Shown: positions 34,697 through 43,924 of the stretch, in pieces
Layout: every line of letters begins with the position of its first letter
How positions within the stretch are numbered: the stretch's first letter is position 1
Source: Methanococcoides methylutens
GTDB lineage: Archaea; Halobacteriota; Methanosarcinia; Methanosarcinales; Methanosarcinaceae
Length of the DNA: 64,000 nucleotides
Direction: 5' to 3'
NCBI RefSeq assembly: GCF_000765475.1
Contig: NZ_JRHO01000014.1
Span: forward strand, 637,687 to 701,686
Notes under the pieces: model-generated
Databases searched by the model: none
Told to the model about the DNA's origin: nothing
The model's input: the letters and a program-made list of their open reading frames with translations, nothing else
Translations under genes and position numbers: made by a program

Positions 34697-34821
34697 AAGA
34701 TCTTTTTGGGATAAATTATCCAATTTTGGGGCATTGCTGAAAATGCCCATAAATATTTATTTTACACTTTTTGCAGAGAGATTTCCCCAAAGTCCACACT
34801 ACATACCATAAAAACCCAAAT

Positions 34822-34840
34822 AGGCAATTTTTGCCTTTTT
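34822..34840 (+). terminator. short hairpin and T run
   Basis: AGGCAA / TTGCCT with a 3-nt loop, running into a T5 tract. It lies after the b5-like gene and just before the TATA box of the cysteate synthase gene. Confidence 0.5.
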
Positions 34841-34850
34841 AATGGAAAAA

Positions 34851-34858
34851 TATATAAG
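34851..34858 (+). promoter_or_regulatory. TATA box of the cysteate synthase operon
   Basis: TATATAAG at 34851-34858 is a near-consensus archaeal TATA box about 25 nt before the ATG at 34880. The mRNA is probably leaderless or nearly so; there is no Shine-Dalgarno before that ATG. Confidence 0.6.
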
Positions 34859-34879
34859 TAGATTCTCCGACTTGACCCC

Positions 34880-36124
34880 ATGAACAAGTATGTCGTGAAA
34901 TGTCCGGAGTGCGGACAAGTCAGTGATCCATATGCGTTACATTGCCCTAATGATGATGCATTGCTGCGTACAGAGTATTCTAAGAAACAGATAGAACCGA
35001 CAGACATGTCGGGCATCTGGAGATATTACGACTGGCTCCCGGTAAACGGTATCATAGAGGAAGGTTCCGGCAGACCTGTGACATACAAAAGTGAGGAGTT
35101 TGCAAAAGAGCTCGGACTTAACGACCTGAATATCACTTTCAATGGCTATTGGCCTGAAAAAGAAGCTTTCATAAGAACATGCAGTTTCAAGGACCTTGAG
35201 TCATTCCCCACAATGCAGCGACTGATAGAGAATAATGAAGAGCGTATAATGGTGGTCGCATCTGCCGGCAATACTGCCAGGGCCTTTGCACACGTGGCAT
35301 CCATAACAGGACAGAAATTGCTGCTTATCGTACCAAAGAACAGCGCCCATCGGCTCTGGACAGCAGATGAGAACTCCTCCTCCATCTGCACGGTGACCGT
35401 GGACGGGGACTACTACCAGGCCATTGCACTGGCAGAAAAGATAGCATCAAGGGATAATTTTGTAAGCGAGGGTGGTGCCCGCAACGTTGCCAGAAGGGAT
35501 GGCATGGGAACCGTAATGCTGGATGCTGTACTTACCACCAAAAGCCTACCACAACATTATTTCCAGGCAGTTGGCAGTGGAACGGGTGGAATTTCAGCAT
35601 GGGAAGCATCCATGAGGCTTCTTGAGGACGGTCGTTTCGGCAACAACATGCCACGACTTCATCTTGCACAGAACCTGCCATGCGCACCCCTCTACTCATT
35701 ATGGACAGGCATTGAGCTCACAGGCCGCTGTCCTGAAGAAATGCACGATGATGTACTCTACAACAGGAAGCCGCCATACTCAGCGATAGGCGGTGTGAAA
35801 GATGCACTGGATGATACGAACGGGGCCATCTACGGGATCACTAACAAGGAAGCTGAATCTGCACAGAAGCTCTTCGAAGATAGCGAAGGCATCGACATAT
35901 TGCCAGCCCCTGCTGTTGCCTGTGCTGCACTGATAAAGGCAGTGGATGCAGGCGAGGTCAAACCTGATGAGCAGATCGTCCTGAACATAACCGGCGGAGG
36001 ACAAAAACGATTGGAAGAAGCATTTTCGACACAACTACTGGAGATCGGACTTGCCGTATCCCCAACAGACCCGGATGCGGAGAAAAAGATACTGGAAAAG
36101 GTATCCGAGCTTTTCGGGAAATGA
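34880..36124 (+). CDS. cysteate synthase (coenzyme M biosynthesis)
   Basis: A 414-residue PLP enzyme of the threonine-synthase fold that makes L-cysteate from phosphoserine and sulfite, the first step of the Methanosarcinales route to coenzyme M. The N-terminus has a zinc-ribbon-like pair (CPECGQVSDPYALHCP). The central PLP region includes SAGNTARAF (about 127-135) and VGSGTGGISAW (about 231-241). The linked comD and comE genes separate it from true threonine synthase. It begins the operon; the next gene starts at its stop codon. Confidence 0.9.
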   Translation: MNKYVVKCPECGQVSDPYALHCPNDDALLRTEYSKKQIEPTDMSGIWRYYDWLPVNGIIEEGSGRPVTYKSEEFAKELGLNDLNITFNGYWPEKEAFIRTCSFKDLESFPTMQRLIENNEERIMVVASAGNTARAFAHVASITGQKLLLIVPKNSAHRLWTADENSSSICTVTVDGDYYQAIALAEKIASRDNFVSEGGARNVARRDGMGTVMLDAVLTTKSLPQHYFQAVGSGTGGISAWEASMRLLEDGRFGNNMPRLHLAQNLPCAPLYSLWTGIELTGRCPEEMHDDVLYNRKPPYSAIGGVKDALDDTNGAIYGITNKEAESAQKLFEDSEGIDILPAPAVACAALIKAVDAGEVKPDEQIVLNITGGGQKRLEEAFSTQLLEIGLAVSPTDPDAEKKILEKVSELFGK

Positions 36125-36135
36125 GGTTGTTTAAA

Positions 36136-36900
36136 ATGAGCAATGCTATCAAGCTGACGATCATCGGAGGCGTTAACAAGGATGGTACAAAGGAACTGGT
36201 GGATAGGGTTGAGATAAATCCGGGAGATATCCTCGGAATAGTCGGCCCCACAGGTTCCGGAAAAAGTACACTCATTGATGATATCGAGCAACTGGCGCAG
36301 GGAGACACGCCAACCGGACGCAGGATACTTATCAACGACGAGGAACCTGACACAAAAATGAGAGTTGATCCCCGCCTGAAACTTATAGCACAGCTTTCAC
36401 AGAACATGCATTTCCTTGCTGACATGAGCGTTTCCGAATTCCTTCAGATGCATGCCAGAAGCCGTGGAAAGGATCCGCAGCTTATGCACAAGGTCATCGA
36501 GCTGGCAAACATCCTAACAGGAGAACCTATCCATGAAGATGACCACCTTACCGTGCTGAGTGGTGGACAATCACGCTCCCTTATGACCGCAGATATCGCA
36601 GTTATCAGTGATTCACCCATCGTACTTATCGATGAGATAGAGAATGCAGGTATCAAAAAACAGGAAGCTTTGAACCTTCTTGCAGGTGAAGGGAAGATCG
36701 TTGTGGTAGTCACACACGACCCTGTACTGGCACTTATGGCATCCCGCAGGATAGTCATAAAGAACGGTGGCATGAACGATATTATCACAACAAGCACTGA
36801 AGAAAAGAATGTCGGGGATCGTGTCTCAGAAGTTGATAACTGGATGATGGACCTTCGCGAGATCATTCGCAGAGGAGAGATCGTGGAAGGTGTCGTATGA
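36136..36900 (+). CDS. stand-alone ABC-type ATPase in the coenzyme M cluster
   Basis: About 254 residues, soluble. Walker [10 protein letters not shown] (about 36-44), ABC signature LSGGQS (about 139-144), Walker [12 protein letters not shown] (about 159-169) and the switch His in VVVTHDP. No membrane partner is encoded nearby, so it is not an ordinary transporter component; like SufC it may power a protein or cofactor assembly step. An ATG at 36121 overlaps the cysteate synthase stop (ATGA), but GAGGTTG upstream of 36136 favours the latter. Overlaps the GTPase gene by 4 nt. Confidence 0.8.
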   Translation: MSNAIKLTIIGGVNKDGTKELVDRVEINPGDILGIVGPTGSGKSTLIDDIEQLAQGDTPTGRRILINDEEPDTKMRVDPRLKLIAQLSQNMHFLADMSVSEFLQMHARSRGKDPQLMHKVIELANILTGEPIHEDDHLTVLSGGQSRSLMTADIAVISDSPIVLIDEIENAGIKKQEALNLLAGEGKIVVVVTHDPVLALMASRRIVIKNGGMNDIITTSTEEKNVGDRVSEVDNWMMDLREIIRRGEIVEGVV

Positions 36901-37595
36901 AACTGGTAGTTGTTGCTGGAACCCCTGGGTCCGGAAAAACGTCCGTATTACTGCATACCATACAGGCTTTGAAAAGGCGTGACAACAAACCCGCAGTAGT
37001 CAAGGTCGACTGTCTCTGGACAGATGATGACAAGAGGTTTGGAAGGCTTGACGTCCCGATTCGTGTCGGTCTTGCAAGGGATATGTGCCCTGACCATTTT
37101 ACAATCTATAATACAGAACCCATGCTGCAATGGGCAGAAGAGGAAGGCGCCAACGTCCTGCTCAATGAGACCGCAGGACTGTGCTTAAGATGTGCACCAT
37201 ACCCGGATTCATGTTTAGCGGTCTGTGTCATCGATGTTACCACCGGTCCGAACACACCTTTGAAAGTAGGCCCACTGCTCACAACGGCAGATATCGTGGT
37301 CATGACAAAAGGGGACATCGTCTCACAGGCAGAACGTGAGGTATTCAGGGAAAGAGTACTGGAAGTCAATCCTGACTGCATGGTGGTAGAGGCTAACGGC
37401 CTTAGCGGAAAAGGTGCCATCGAACTTGCAGAGTTGATAGAGGATTCAGTTGAAGCAGGAAAAGATATGGAGCTCAGGTACAATCCGCCACTTGCGATCT
37501 GCACCCTTTGCAGCGGTGAGAAGCGCGTTGAACGCAAGTACCACATGGGAGTTCTCCGCCACCTTGACGGATTCATGGAATATAAGGGGGAATAA
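36897..37595 (+). CDS. HypB/CobW-like P-loop GTPase in the coenzyme M cluster
   Basis: A 232-residue SIMIBI-class NTPase. Walker A is [10 protein letters not shown] (about 7-16); [16 protein letters not shown] (about 85-100) resembles the switch/metal region of HypB-type metallochaperones; VMTKGDIV (about 137-144) stands where NKxD specificity lies. A cysteine set at the end (CTLCSGEKR) could bind a metal or cluster. It starts within the ABC gene's stop (ATGA). It probably acts with the adjacent ABC ATPase and Fe-S protein in maturing or reducing an Fe-S enzyme; that is inference. Confidence 0.75.
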   Translation: MKLVVVAGTPGSGKTSVLLHTIQALKRRDNKPAVVKVDCLWTDDDKRFGRLDVPIRVGLARDMCPDHFTIYNTEPMLQWAEEEGANVLLNETAGLCLRCAPYPDSCLAVCVIDVTTGPNTPLKVGPLLTTADIVVMTKGDIVSQAEREVFRERVLEVNPDCMVVEANGLSGKGAIELAELIEDSVEAGKDMELRYNPPLAICTLCSGEKRVERKYHMGVLRHLDGFMEYKGE

Positions 37596-37598
37596 ACA

Positions 37599-38225
37599 GT
37601 GGAAGGTATACTCGAGCTGCTCCCCGGATATAATTGCGGCAAATGCGGATACAAGCAATGCCGTGACCTTGCAGAGAATATGAGAAAAGCAGAGGACATA
37701 GGTCTCTGCCCTTTCATGGGAAAACAACAGTTCTCTGAGAAAAGGAAGAAGCTGAAAGAGCTGTTAAAGGACAGATCTGACAACACGAATATCATCGGCA
37801 TTATCGATGGGCTTGAAGCAGACTTCACTCTTGCACCACTGGCAGGGGAGCCATCATGCAGAGAGGACATCCATCCCATCGACGGCACCGAGCTTGAGAC
37901 AGGCGACCTCGTAAGGTACAGACCACTTGGCTGCCCGATAACTCATTTCGCAAAGGTCATTGAAGCGTCCCGTGGAATGAACACCATCCACATGGTGGGT
38001 CCGCTTCAGCGCCTTGGAAACGAGGATGTTCAATTCATCGATGCGGGAATATGCCTGATATTCGCTTTTGACGGAAAAGTCGAAAAAGGACGGATCCCGC
38101 GAGTGGGAGAGACCGTGAAGTTCATACCCACGCATTGCATGATGCAGAAAGTGCATTCAGGTATCGTAGTGGGAGTAGAGGAAAGGAACGTCAGGATCGA
38201 AGCTATCGACCTGAAAGTGTGGTGA
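37599..38225 (+). CDS. [4Fe-4S]-domain protein in the coenzyme M cluster
   Basis: A 208-residue protein starting at GTG 37599, 3 nt after the GTPase gene. The N-terminus has the Fe-S (Fes) motif NCGKCGYKQCRD followed by a fourth cysteine in LCPFM, as in corrinoid Fe-S protein subunits. The remainder (about 75-208) is a beta-rich domain with no family I can name; it has further Cys (LGCPITHF, AGICLIF, THCMM). It may be an electron carrier or cluster donor for a partner of ComDE or of marker 16. Confidence 0.75.
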   Translation: MEGILELLPGYNCGKCGYKQCRDLAENMRKAEDIGLCPFMGKQQFSEKRKKLKELLKDRSDNTNIIGIIDGLEADFTLAPLAGEPSCREDIHPIDGTELETGDLVRYRPLGCPITHFAKVIEASRGMNTIHMVGPLQRLGNEDVQFIDAGICLIFAFDGKVEKGRIPRVGETVKFIPTHCMMQKVHSGIVVGVEERNVRIEAIDLKVW

Positions 38226-38230
38226 GAAAA

Positions 38231-38728
38231 ATGGACCCAAGCACATCAGTGTTCAATGGCATGAGAATGACAGGCATCGACCTTGTTGTCAGTGTACCCT
38301 GTATCAACCTGAAGGACATACTTCCGATGATAGATGATGACCCTTCCATGATCCATGTGCCTGTAACCCGTGAAGAAGAAGGCGTGGGCATCTGTGCCGG
38401 TGCTTACATGGGAGGAAAGATACCTGCAATGCTCATGCAGAATTCAGGACTCGGAAATTCCATCAACGCACTTGCATCCCTTAACAAGCTGTTCCACATC
38501 CCCCTGCTACTGATCATGAGCCACAGGGGTGTGGAAGGTGAAACTATCTGTGCCCAGGTACCCATGGGTCAGCTTACAACATCTTTGCTTGATACACTTG
38601 ACATACCATATGTCGTGCCTACCAGAGACAATGTAGAAGAAACGATACTTCATGCATGGGCGATCGCATCGGAGAAAGGGCGACCTGTTGCAGTCCTTCT
38701 TGAGATCGGTTTCTGGGAGGCAGAATGA
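38231..38728 (+). CDS. comD: sulfopyruvate decarboxylase, alpha subunit
   Basis: About 165 residues from ATG 38231, with GGTGAG 4 nt before it; the frame extends upstream to 38135 inside the Fe-S gene but that part is not conserved. This is the TPP pyrimidine-binding half of ComDE, with MIHVPVTREEEGVGICAGAYMGGK (catalytic Glu in REEE). ComDE decarboxylates sulfopyruvate to sulfoacetaldehyde. Its stop overlaps the comE ATG by 4 nt. Confidence 0.92.
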   Translation: MDPSTSVFNGMRMTGIDLVVSVPCINLKDILPMIDDDPSMIHVPVTREEEGVGICAGAYMGGKIPAMLMQNSGLGNSINALASLNKLFHIPLLLIMSHRGVEGETICAQVPMGQLTTSLLDTLDIPYVVPTRDNVEETILHAWAIASEKGRPVAVLLEIGFWEAE

Positions 38729-39288
38729 AACGCATAGATGCGATCACAATGATAGCCAGAAAGGCAGAAGAGAAGAACTCCCTCATCGTGTGCAACATTG
38801 GATTGCCCTCAAAGGAACTGCATCACGTAAAGGACAGAAACGGGAACTTTTACATGCTTGGATCCATGGGACTTTCATCTTCCATTGGCCTGGGGCTTTC
38901 CCTCTCCGTTCCAAAACGGCATGTTATCGCAATTGACGGCGATGGTTCTGTTCTCATGAACATGGGCAGTCTGGCAACTATTGCACATCAGAGACCCGAG
39001 AACTACCTTCTTGTTGTGATAGACAACGGCACATACGGATCAACCGGGGACCAGCCTACAGCAACGTCCCTTGGAACTGACCTTGGTGCTGTTGCAAAAG
39101 GAGCAGGGATACAGGACGTTTACACGACAAATAATGAAAAGGAACTTGAGCAGACACTTAAAAATGTTGACAGGGGAGTTGTGATCGCACGCGTGGGTGC
39201 AGGAAATGCATCCGTACCTATCATTGGCCTGTCCCCTGAAGAGATAATCGAACGGTTCATGACTGAATGTGCTCGACCATCTGAGTAA
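38725..39288 (+). CDS. comE: sulfopyruvate decarboxylase, beta subunit
   Basis: A 187-residue pyrophosphate-binding half of ComDE. The TPP/Mg motif runs from IDGDGSVLMNMG to VVIDNGTYGSTG (about 71-108), the GDG-X(n)-N pattern. As in Methanocaldococcus the two halves are separate genes. The 3' end overlaps the convergent marker-16 gene by 32 nt. Confidence 0.93.
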   Translation: MKRIDAITMIARKAEEKNSLIVCNIGLPSKELHHVKDRNGNFYMLGSMGLSSSIGLGLSLSVPKRHVIAIDGDGSVLMNMGSLATIAHQRPENYLLVVIDNGTYGSTGDQPTATSLGTDLGAVAKGAGIQDVYTTNNEKELEQTLKNVDRGVVIARVGAGNASVPIIGLSPEEIIERFMTECARPSE

Positions 39289-40534
39289 GTTTGAAAGAAC
39301 CTTCGAGGATCTTCTCTTTTAATTTTTCTGAAAGCTCCAGAGCTCTTTTCTTGTCAGACTGTCGCAGGACGATCGGAACGTTCGCCGAATGGTCACCGAG
39401 CTCGAAATTGATGGAACCCATGTTTCCGGTGAACACATCCCCCACACACAGAGTTGTGCACAGGCCACAGTTAAAGCATGCATACCTGTCAAGTTTCACT
39501 TTGTCCCCATCAAAGCTTATAGCAGCCATGGGACAGTTCTCCTGAGGCTCGCATAAGGCACAATTGATACAATCTTCCGGATCGAACGTTACTTCCAGGT
39601 CCACGTCTTCCCATACGTCACCATAAGTGGAATAGCCCACACAAGCCCTTTTATCCACAGCCATTACTGACATCTTGATCTGCCTGTCACGCTCTGCTAT
39701 CGCATCCACTACCGAAGGGTCGGTCACAGCTATGGGCACTGCCCATGAAACGATACATTCCGGACCTGCTGATGTGAAAAAGCCACCCATGTATTCAGGG
39801 TCCATACCGTGCATATCTGCAAAGGCCGTAAGGTTTGGTTTTTCCTTGGCGCTACGGGTACCGGAACCAAGTATGAAACCTTCTGAGCCGTTCATGAGGA
39901 TGCGTGTTCCAATACCGATGGACTTCAGCAAAGGGTCGTTCTTTACAGGATTGATCTGACCGCACCCGGAGATCGTGGCCTCTGTTAGCCTTGGTCCGAA
40001 GTCGATGGCATGGAATATGGAAGATACGGTGTCATCAGAGGTGTTAACAAAAGCTGAATAGTTCTTGAAAGCGTGACGTGTACCATACATCATGGCATAC
40101 GGCATATCGTCAAGTGTAACTTGTGTCGTGAAGGTAACATCATTATCAGTTACCACCCTGACATCCACCGGGTTCCCTGCTGCAAGGTCACGGAAGAGAT
40201 GACCGGCACCATAGTGGTGGTCATCAAGGCTGTGATCTGTGCCAAAAAGCATCAGATCAAGGATACCCAACCTTTCGTTGGGACAGGGACCCACATGAGC
40301 AGGAACCCCGTTCATGTAGACTTCCTTAGCACGCAGGAAACTGCAGGGTGCGTCCACAGGGAAAGAGAGGATCGCATAGGTCCCGCTCATGATAGCACGT
40401 GTTGCTGCTGTCACGACATCCACTTTTTCGACATCTTCACCACGGTCTGCAAGTTCACAGACCTCCTGTGCAGTAAGCACAACAGCTTCTCCTTTACCAA
40501 TGCTTTCGTTTATACTTTCAATGCTACGTTCCAT
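39257..40534 (-). CDS. methanogenesis marker 16 metalloprotein (COG1900/DUF39 with ferredoxin domain)
   Basis: A 425-residue protein. The N-terminal part is a DUF39/COG1900 domain (DVVTAATRAIMSGTYA, GPCPNERLG, ISGCGQINPV, ILMNGSEGFILGSGTR). The C-terminal part has a 2[4Fe-4S] ferredoxin domain (CINCALCEPQENCP, CFNCGLCTTLC). This is the marker-16 architecture. A COG1900 relative acts in sulfide incorporation into homocysteine, and by analogy this one may install the thiol in the last step of coenzyme M synthesis; its tail-to-tail position with comE supports that. Start ATG 40534 has GGAGGGG upstream. It lies 17 nt downstream of the antiporter gene. Confidence 0.85.
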   Translation of the reverse strand: MERSIESINESIGKGEAVVLTAQEVCELADRGEDVEKVDVVTAATRAIMSGTYAILSFPVDAPCSFLRAKEVYMNGVPAHVGPCPNERLGILDLMLFGTDHSLDDHHYGAGHLFRDLAAGNPVDVRVVTDNDVTFTTQVTLDDMPYAMMYGTRHAFKNYSAFVNTSDDTVSSIFHAIDFGPRLTEATISGCGQINPVKNDPLLKSIGIGTRILMNGSEGFILGSGTRSAKEKPNLTAFADMHGMDPEYMGGFFTSAGPECIVSWAVPIAVTDPSVVDAIAERDRQIKMSVMAVDKRACVGYSTYGDVWEDVDLEVTFDPEDCINCALCEPQENCPMAAISFDGDKVKLDRYACFNCGLCTTLCVGDVFTGNMGSINFELGDHSANVPIVLRQSDKKRALELSEKLKEKILEGSFKLTQMVEHIQS

Positions 40535-40551
40535 ATAACCCCTCCATTTCC

Positions 40552-42555
40552 TTAATCGATATTCCCGCCTGCAAATAGCGGATCTACTTTTGAGATCATT
40601 TCCGGCGTGCCCATCAGTACGACCACGTCACCCGAGATCAGCGAGAGATCAGCATCCGGACTTGCAAGAATTTCAGAGTCCCTGCGAATCGCAAGTATTG
40701 TGACACCATATTTTTTCCTCAGGCCAAGCTGAGTAAGTGTTTTCCCAACTACATAGGAAGATGACCTAACCCTTACATTCGTAATGTTCATTTCCGGAAT
40801 ATCAACTTCCATGTCATAGATGTTCATTGTACCGGACAACGTTCTGAACATCTCATAACCATCCGAACGTATCTCTGAGACCAATTTATCGATCTCATCC
40901 TTTGGAATAAGATATCTCTTCATCAGCCTTACGAATATCTCGATGGATGTCTCGAACTCCTCAGGAATTACCTCATTTGCACCCAGTGCATACAGAGGTT
41001 CCATTTCCTGGAGATATTGTGTACGTGTAATAATGTGTAGATTCGGATTTAATTTACGTGAAAGTGAAACAGTTCTACGCGTTCCCGCCGGATCAGATAT
41101 GCAGACCACCAGCACCCTTGCGTCCTTGATGTCCGCATGTTCGAGCACGCCTTTCTGGGAAGAATCGCCATAATAGACCAGTTCGCCTTTTAACTGTTCT
41201 TTCCTAACGGTTTCCGGGTTGGTATCGAGTATGAGATAGGGAATTCCTGCCACCGTTGCTGCCTTTGCAACGGTATGACCATTGAAACCGAAACCTGCGA
41301 TGACAAGATGGTCCTTAAGATGTGTCTTTTTGTCAAGAATATCCTCCATAGCCCCTGGATGAAAACCACATTTGAACTTTGATGGCAGAGGCAGGTTCAC
41401 GACCCGGTCCGCGACCCTGGGTGAAATTGACATTACAGATGAAGTTACTGCCATTGTAATGATGGAGACCACAAGGAACAGCTGGTACACGTTCTGATCA
41501 AGGATACCAAATTCCAGCCCGAACCTGGAAAGAACGAATGAGAACTCACCAACCTGTGCAAGTGCAAGTCCCCCCAGGATCACCGTACGCAGGGGGAAGC
41601 CAAGCAGGAATGAGGCCAAGCCGGCTAGTACTGATTTTAACAGAAGTACCCCGGCAGCCACAAGTATGAACAGCACAGGGTTCTCAAAGAAGTGTCCGAT
41701 ATCAAGCAGCATCCCTATGGAAATAAAGAAGAAACTCATGAAAATATCACGGAAAGGAATGAGGTTACTAAGTGCCTGATGGCTGTATTCGGATTCCGAG
41801 ATGATCAGACCTGCGAGAAAAGCACCCAATGCAAGAGATAGTCCCATGCTGGATGTAAGCCAGGCGACCGAAAGGCAGACAACAATGATGCTCAGGAAGA
41901 AGAGCTCGGAATCCCGGGTCTTCGTTATCTGATAGAGAACGTTCGGGACGATCCACTTAGCACTGGCCATGACCAGAACGATAAGGCCGATGCCTTTTGC
42001 AATTATGGGAAGCAGTGCTGCATCTCCGGTGGAACCCACACCTGCCAAAAATGGTGTCACCAGTATCATGGGAACTACAATGACATCCTGGTAAAGTAGA
42101 ATTGCAAGGGACAGACGTCCATGCGGAGCATGCAGTTCACCCCTCTTCTGCAAAAGCTTGAGCACGATAGCCGTACTACTCAGAGAGAATAAAAAACCAA
42201 TAAAAACGGATTCTGCAAAACCGTATCCGACCCAGGAAGATATGAAATAGACAACTGCTATTGTAAACAGTACCTGTATGGAACCGCCAATAAGGACAGC
42301 CCGTTTCATGCTCCAGAGATCCTTTAAAGATAACTCAACACCGATCGTGAAAAGCAGCAGAACGATGCCTATCTCAGCAAGCACTTCTACTTCTTCAATG
42401 GCATCTATCAGACCATAACCATGAGGTCCCAATAACATACCCGTAAAAAGAAATCCGACAATTATGGGTATATGAAGACGGTGGCAGAAATAAAGAATGG
42501 CGATGGACAAACCGAAAATTATGGTAAGATTATTTATTATGAAAGATTCCATCAA
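40552..42555 (-). CDS. CPA2-family cation/H+ antiporter with TrkA-N and TrkA-C domains (Kef-like)
   Basis: A 667-residue protein with about 12 membrane helices in residues 1-385 (antiporter fold, with LLLFTIGVEL and ALGAFLAGL), then a RCK/TrkA-N domain (VIAGFGFNGHTVAKAA, the nucleotide-binding GxGxxG, about 415-430) and a TrkA-C domain at the end (about 585-660). It exchanges K+ or Na+ for protons under nucleotide control. The cation cannot be told from sequence. It is the first gene of a probable operon with marker 16. Confidence 0.88.
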   Translation of the reverse strand: MMESFIINNLTIIFGLSIAILYFCHRLHIPIIVGFLFTGMLLGPHGYGLIDAIEEVEVLAEIGIVLLLFTIGVELSLKDLWSMKRAVLIGGSIQVLFTIAVVYFISSWVGYGFAESVFIGFLFSLSSTAIVLKLLQKRGELHAPHGRLSLAILLYQDVIVVPMILVTPFLAGVGSTGDAALLPIIAKGIGLIVLVMASAKWIVPNVLYQITKTRDSELFFLSIIVVCLSVAWLTSSMGLSLALGAFLAGLIISESEYSHQALSNLIPFRDIFMSFFFISIGMLLDIGHFFENPVLFILVAAGVLLLKSVLAGLASFLLGFPLRTVILGGLALAQVGEFSFVLSRFGLEFGILDQNVYQLFLVVSIITMAVTSSVMSISPRVADRVVNLPLPSKFKCGFHPGAMEDILDKKTHLKDHLVIAGFGFNGHTVAKAATVAGIPYLILDTNPETVRKEQLKGELVYYGDSSQKGVLEHADIKDARVLVVCISDPAGTRRTVSLSRKLNPNLHIITRTQYLQEMEPLYALGANEVIPEEFETSIEIFVRLMKRYLIPKDEIDKLVSEIRSDGYEMFRTLSGTMNIYDMEVDIPEMNITNVRVRSSSYVVGKTLTQLGLRKKYGVTILAIRRDSEILASPDADLSLISGDVVVLMGTPEMISKVDPLFAGGNID

Positions 42556-42688
42556 GCCTTCCCCCGAATAAATACCAGAAATATACTAATGTTAATCTCT
42601 GTTTCAGGTAATATATAAGATAATAAGATAATGCGATCGATAAAAAGATAGGCCATATTAAAAATATGACCATCCGGGTATTAAAAGA

Positions 42689-43837
42689 TCAGGAGTTCTC
42701 CACACCAAGAAGACTTGCGAGTTCCAGGCCTTCACTACCAAACTCAGAAAGCTGGTCGAACAATTCGGCCTTGCTGACATATTTCTCGGTACGTGTTCCA
42801 TCAGTCTGCTCGATCTTTATAGTGATCTCGCCATCAGAATAACCTCTGTCAATGCATTCGTTGATAATATCCGTGAACTGCTCAGCGATCAGTTTCAGGC
42901 AATCGAATGTCTGGTTGTTACGAATAGCATCTTCACCATCGAGCATAAGCTTGACAAGGGTCTTCCTCTTAACATGGGAACGGATATAGTCCCTAAGGGC
43001 ATCAAGCATTGATCTTACATTCTCTTCTTTGACAGAGTTCATGAGTGCAGGATCTGCTGTGGTCTCATTGCCATCATAATATATCACAAGGGAATCTCCA
43101 CTCATATCGACCTTTAAGCGCTTGGTAGCTTTCTTGTTAACGAACATTGCACTAATTTGATGATCATCAAAATCCAGGGTTGAAAGACGGAAATCGGACA
43201 CATCTTCCAGTTTAACTTTATCTTCCTTGTATATGATACCGGACCTTGTCCAGGTCGGTAAAAAGAGAGTGCCGAAGAATCCCCTTATTGTTGTAGAACT
43301 ATCGGTAAAGGTAAGTTCGGATTCATATTCCATTCCGGAAACCGTTGAAGTAAGCTTACCCCGCAGAACATTCCGGTCCATGGAAGCAAAATACTTTTCT
43401 GTTGTGCCATAAACACCACCTTCAAAGAAGGGATCGAGTATTGAAAGGATCTGCCTTTCCACATCATCCAGGCTTTTGTCTATATTCTTGTTAATGCTCT
43501 CGATCTCAGAAAACATGGCATCTGAACTCTTGTTGAAAGAAGACTCGCATGCGTCAAGAATAGAATTTCTGTAATCAAGGAGATCTTTTAATTCAAACTC
43601 CCCAGTAATGTTGTCAATGAAATTCAGGATCTTACTATTACTGGACTCCAGTTCATCAGACCCATTTTCCAGAGATGTTCGCCTGCCTATCAGATCATCA
43701 TTATTCTCAATGGAAGCATTCTCAATAGGAAGAACTTTGCTCGAAATGTAAACAAAATCCTGAAGATCCTGTATAACATCCCTCTGAATAGATAATTCAT
43801 TAGAATCTTGAAATGTATATTTCATGCGGTTCCCCAA
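42689..43837 (-). CDS. unknown protein with N-terminal coiled coil
   Basis: A 382-residue protein that I do not recognise. Residues about 40-150 are helical and acidic with a heptad-like pattern (IESINKNIDKSLDDVERQIL); residues about 155-270 look beta-rich; the C-terminal part (about 280-382) is again helical. No membrane segment or signal peptide. Start is ATG 43837 or 43825 (MKYTFQD). Monocistronic, between the antiporter and tyrS. Confidence 0.7.
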   Translation of the reverse strand: MGNRMKYTFQDSNELSIQRDVIQDLQDFVYISSKVLPIENASIENNDDLIGRRTSLENGSDELESSNSKILNFIDNITGEFELKDLLDYRNSILDACESSFNKSSDAMFSEIESINKNIDKSLDDVERQILSILDPFFEGGVYGTTEKYFASMDRNVLRGKLTSTVSGMEYESELTFTDSSTTIRGFFGTLFLPTWTRSGIIYKEDKVKLEDVSDFRLSTLDFDDHQISAMFVNKKATKRLKVDMSGDSLVIYYDGNETTADPALMNSVKEENVRSMLDALRDYIRSHVKRKTLVKLMLDGEDAIRNNQTFDCLKLIAEQFTDIINECIDRGYSDGEITIKIEQTDGTRTEKYVSKAELFDQLSEFGSEGLELASLLGVENS

Positions 43838-43924
43838 TTCGACTAATTCTTATTGAGTTAATTCTTATAGTGCAAACGTTAAATAGATTACGTAGGCAGC
43901 AGGGATTCTGCTGCCTCTATCAGA

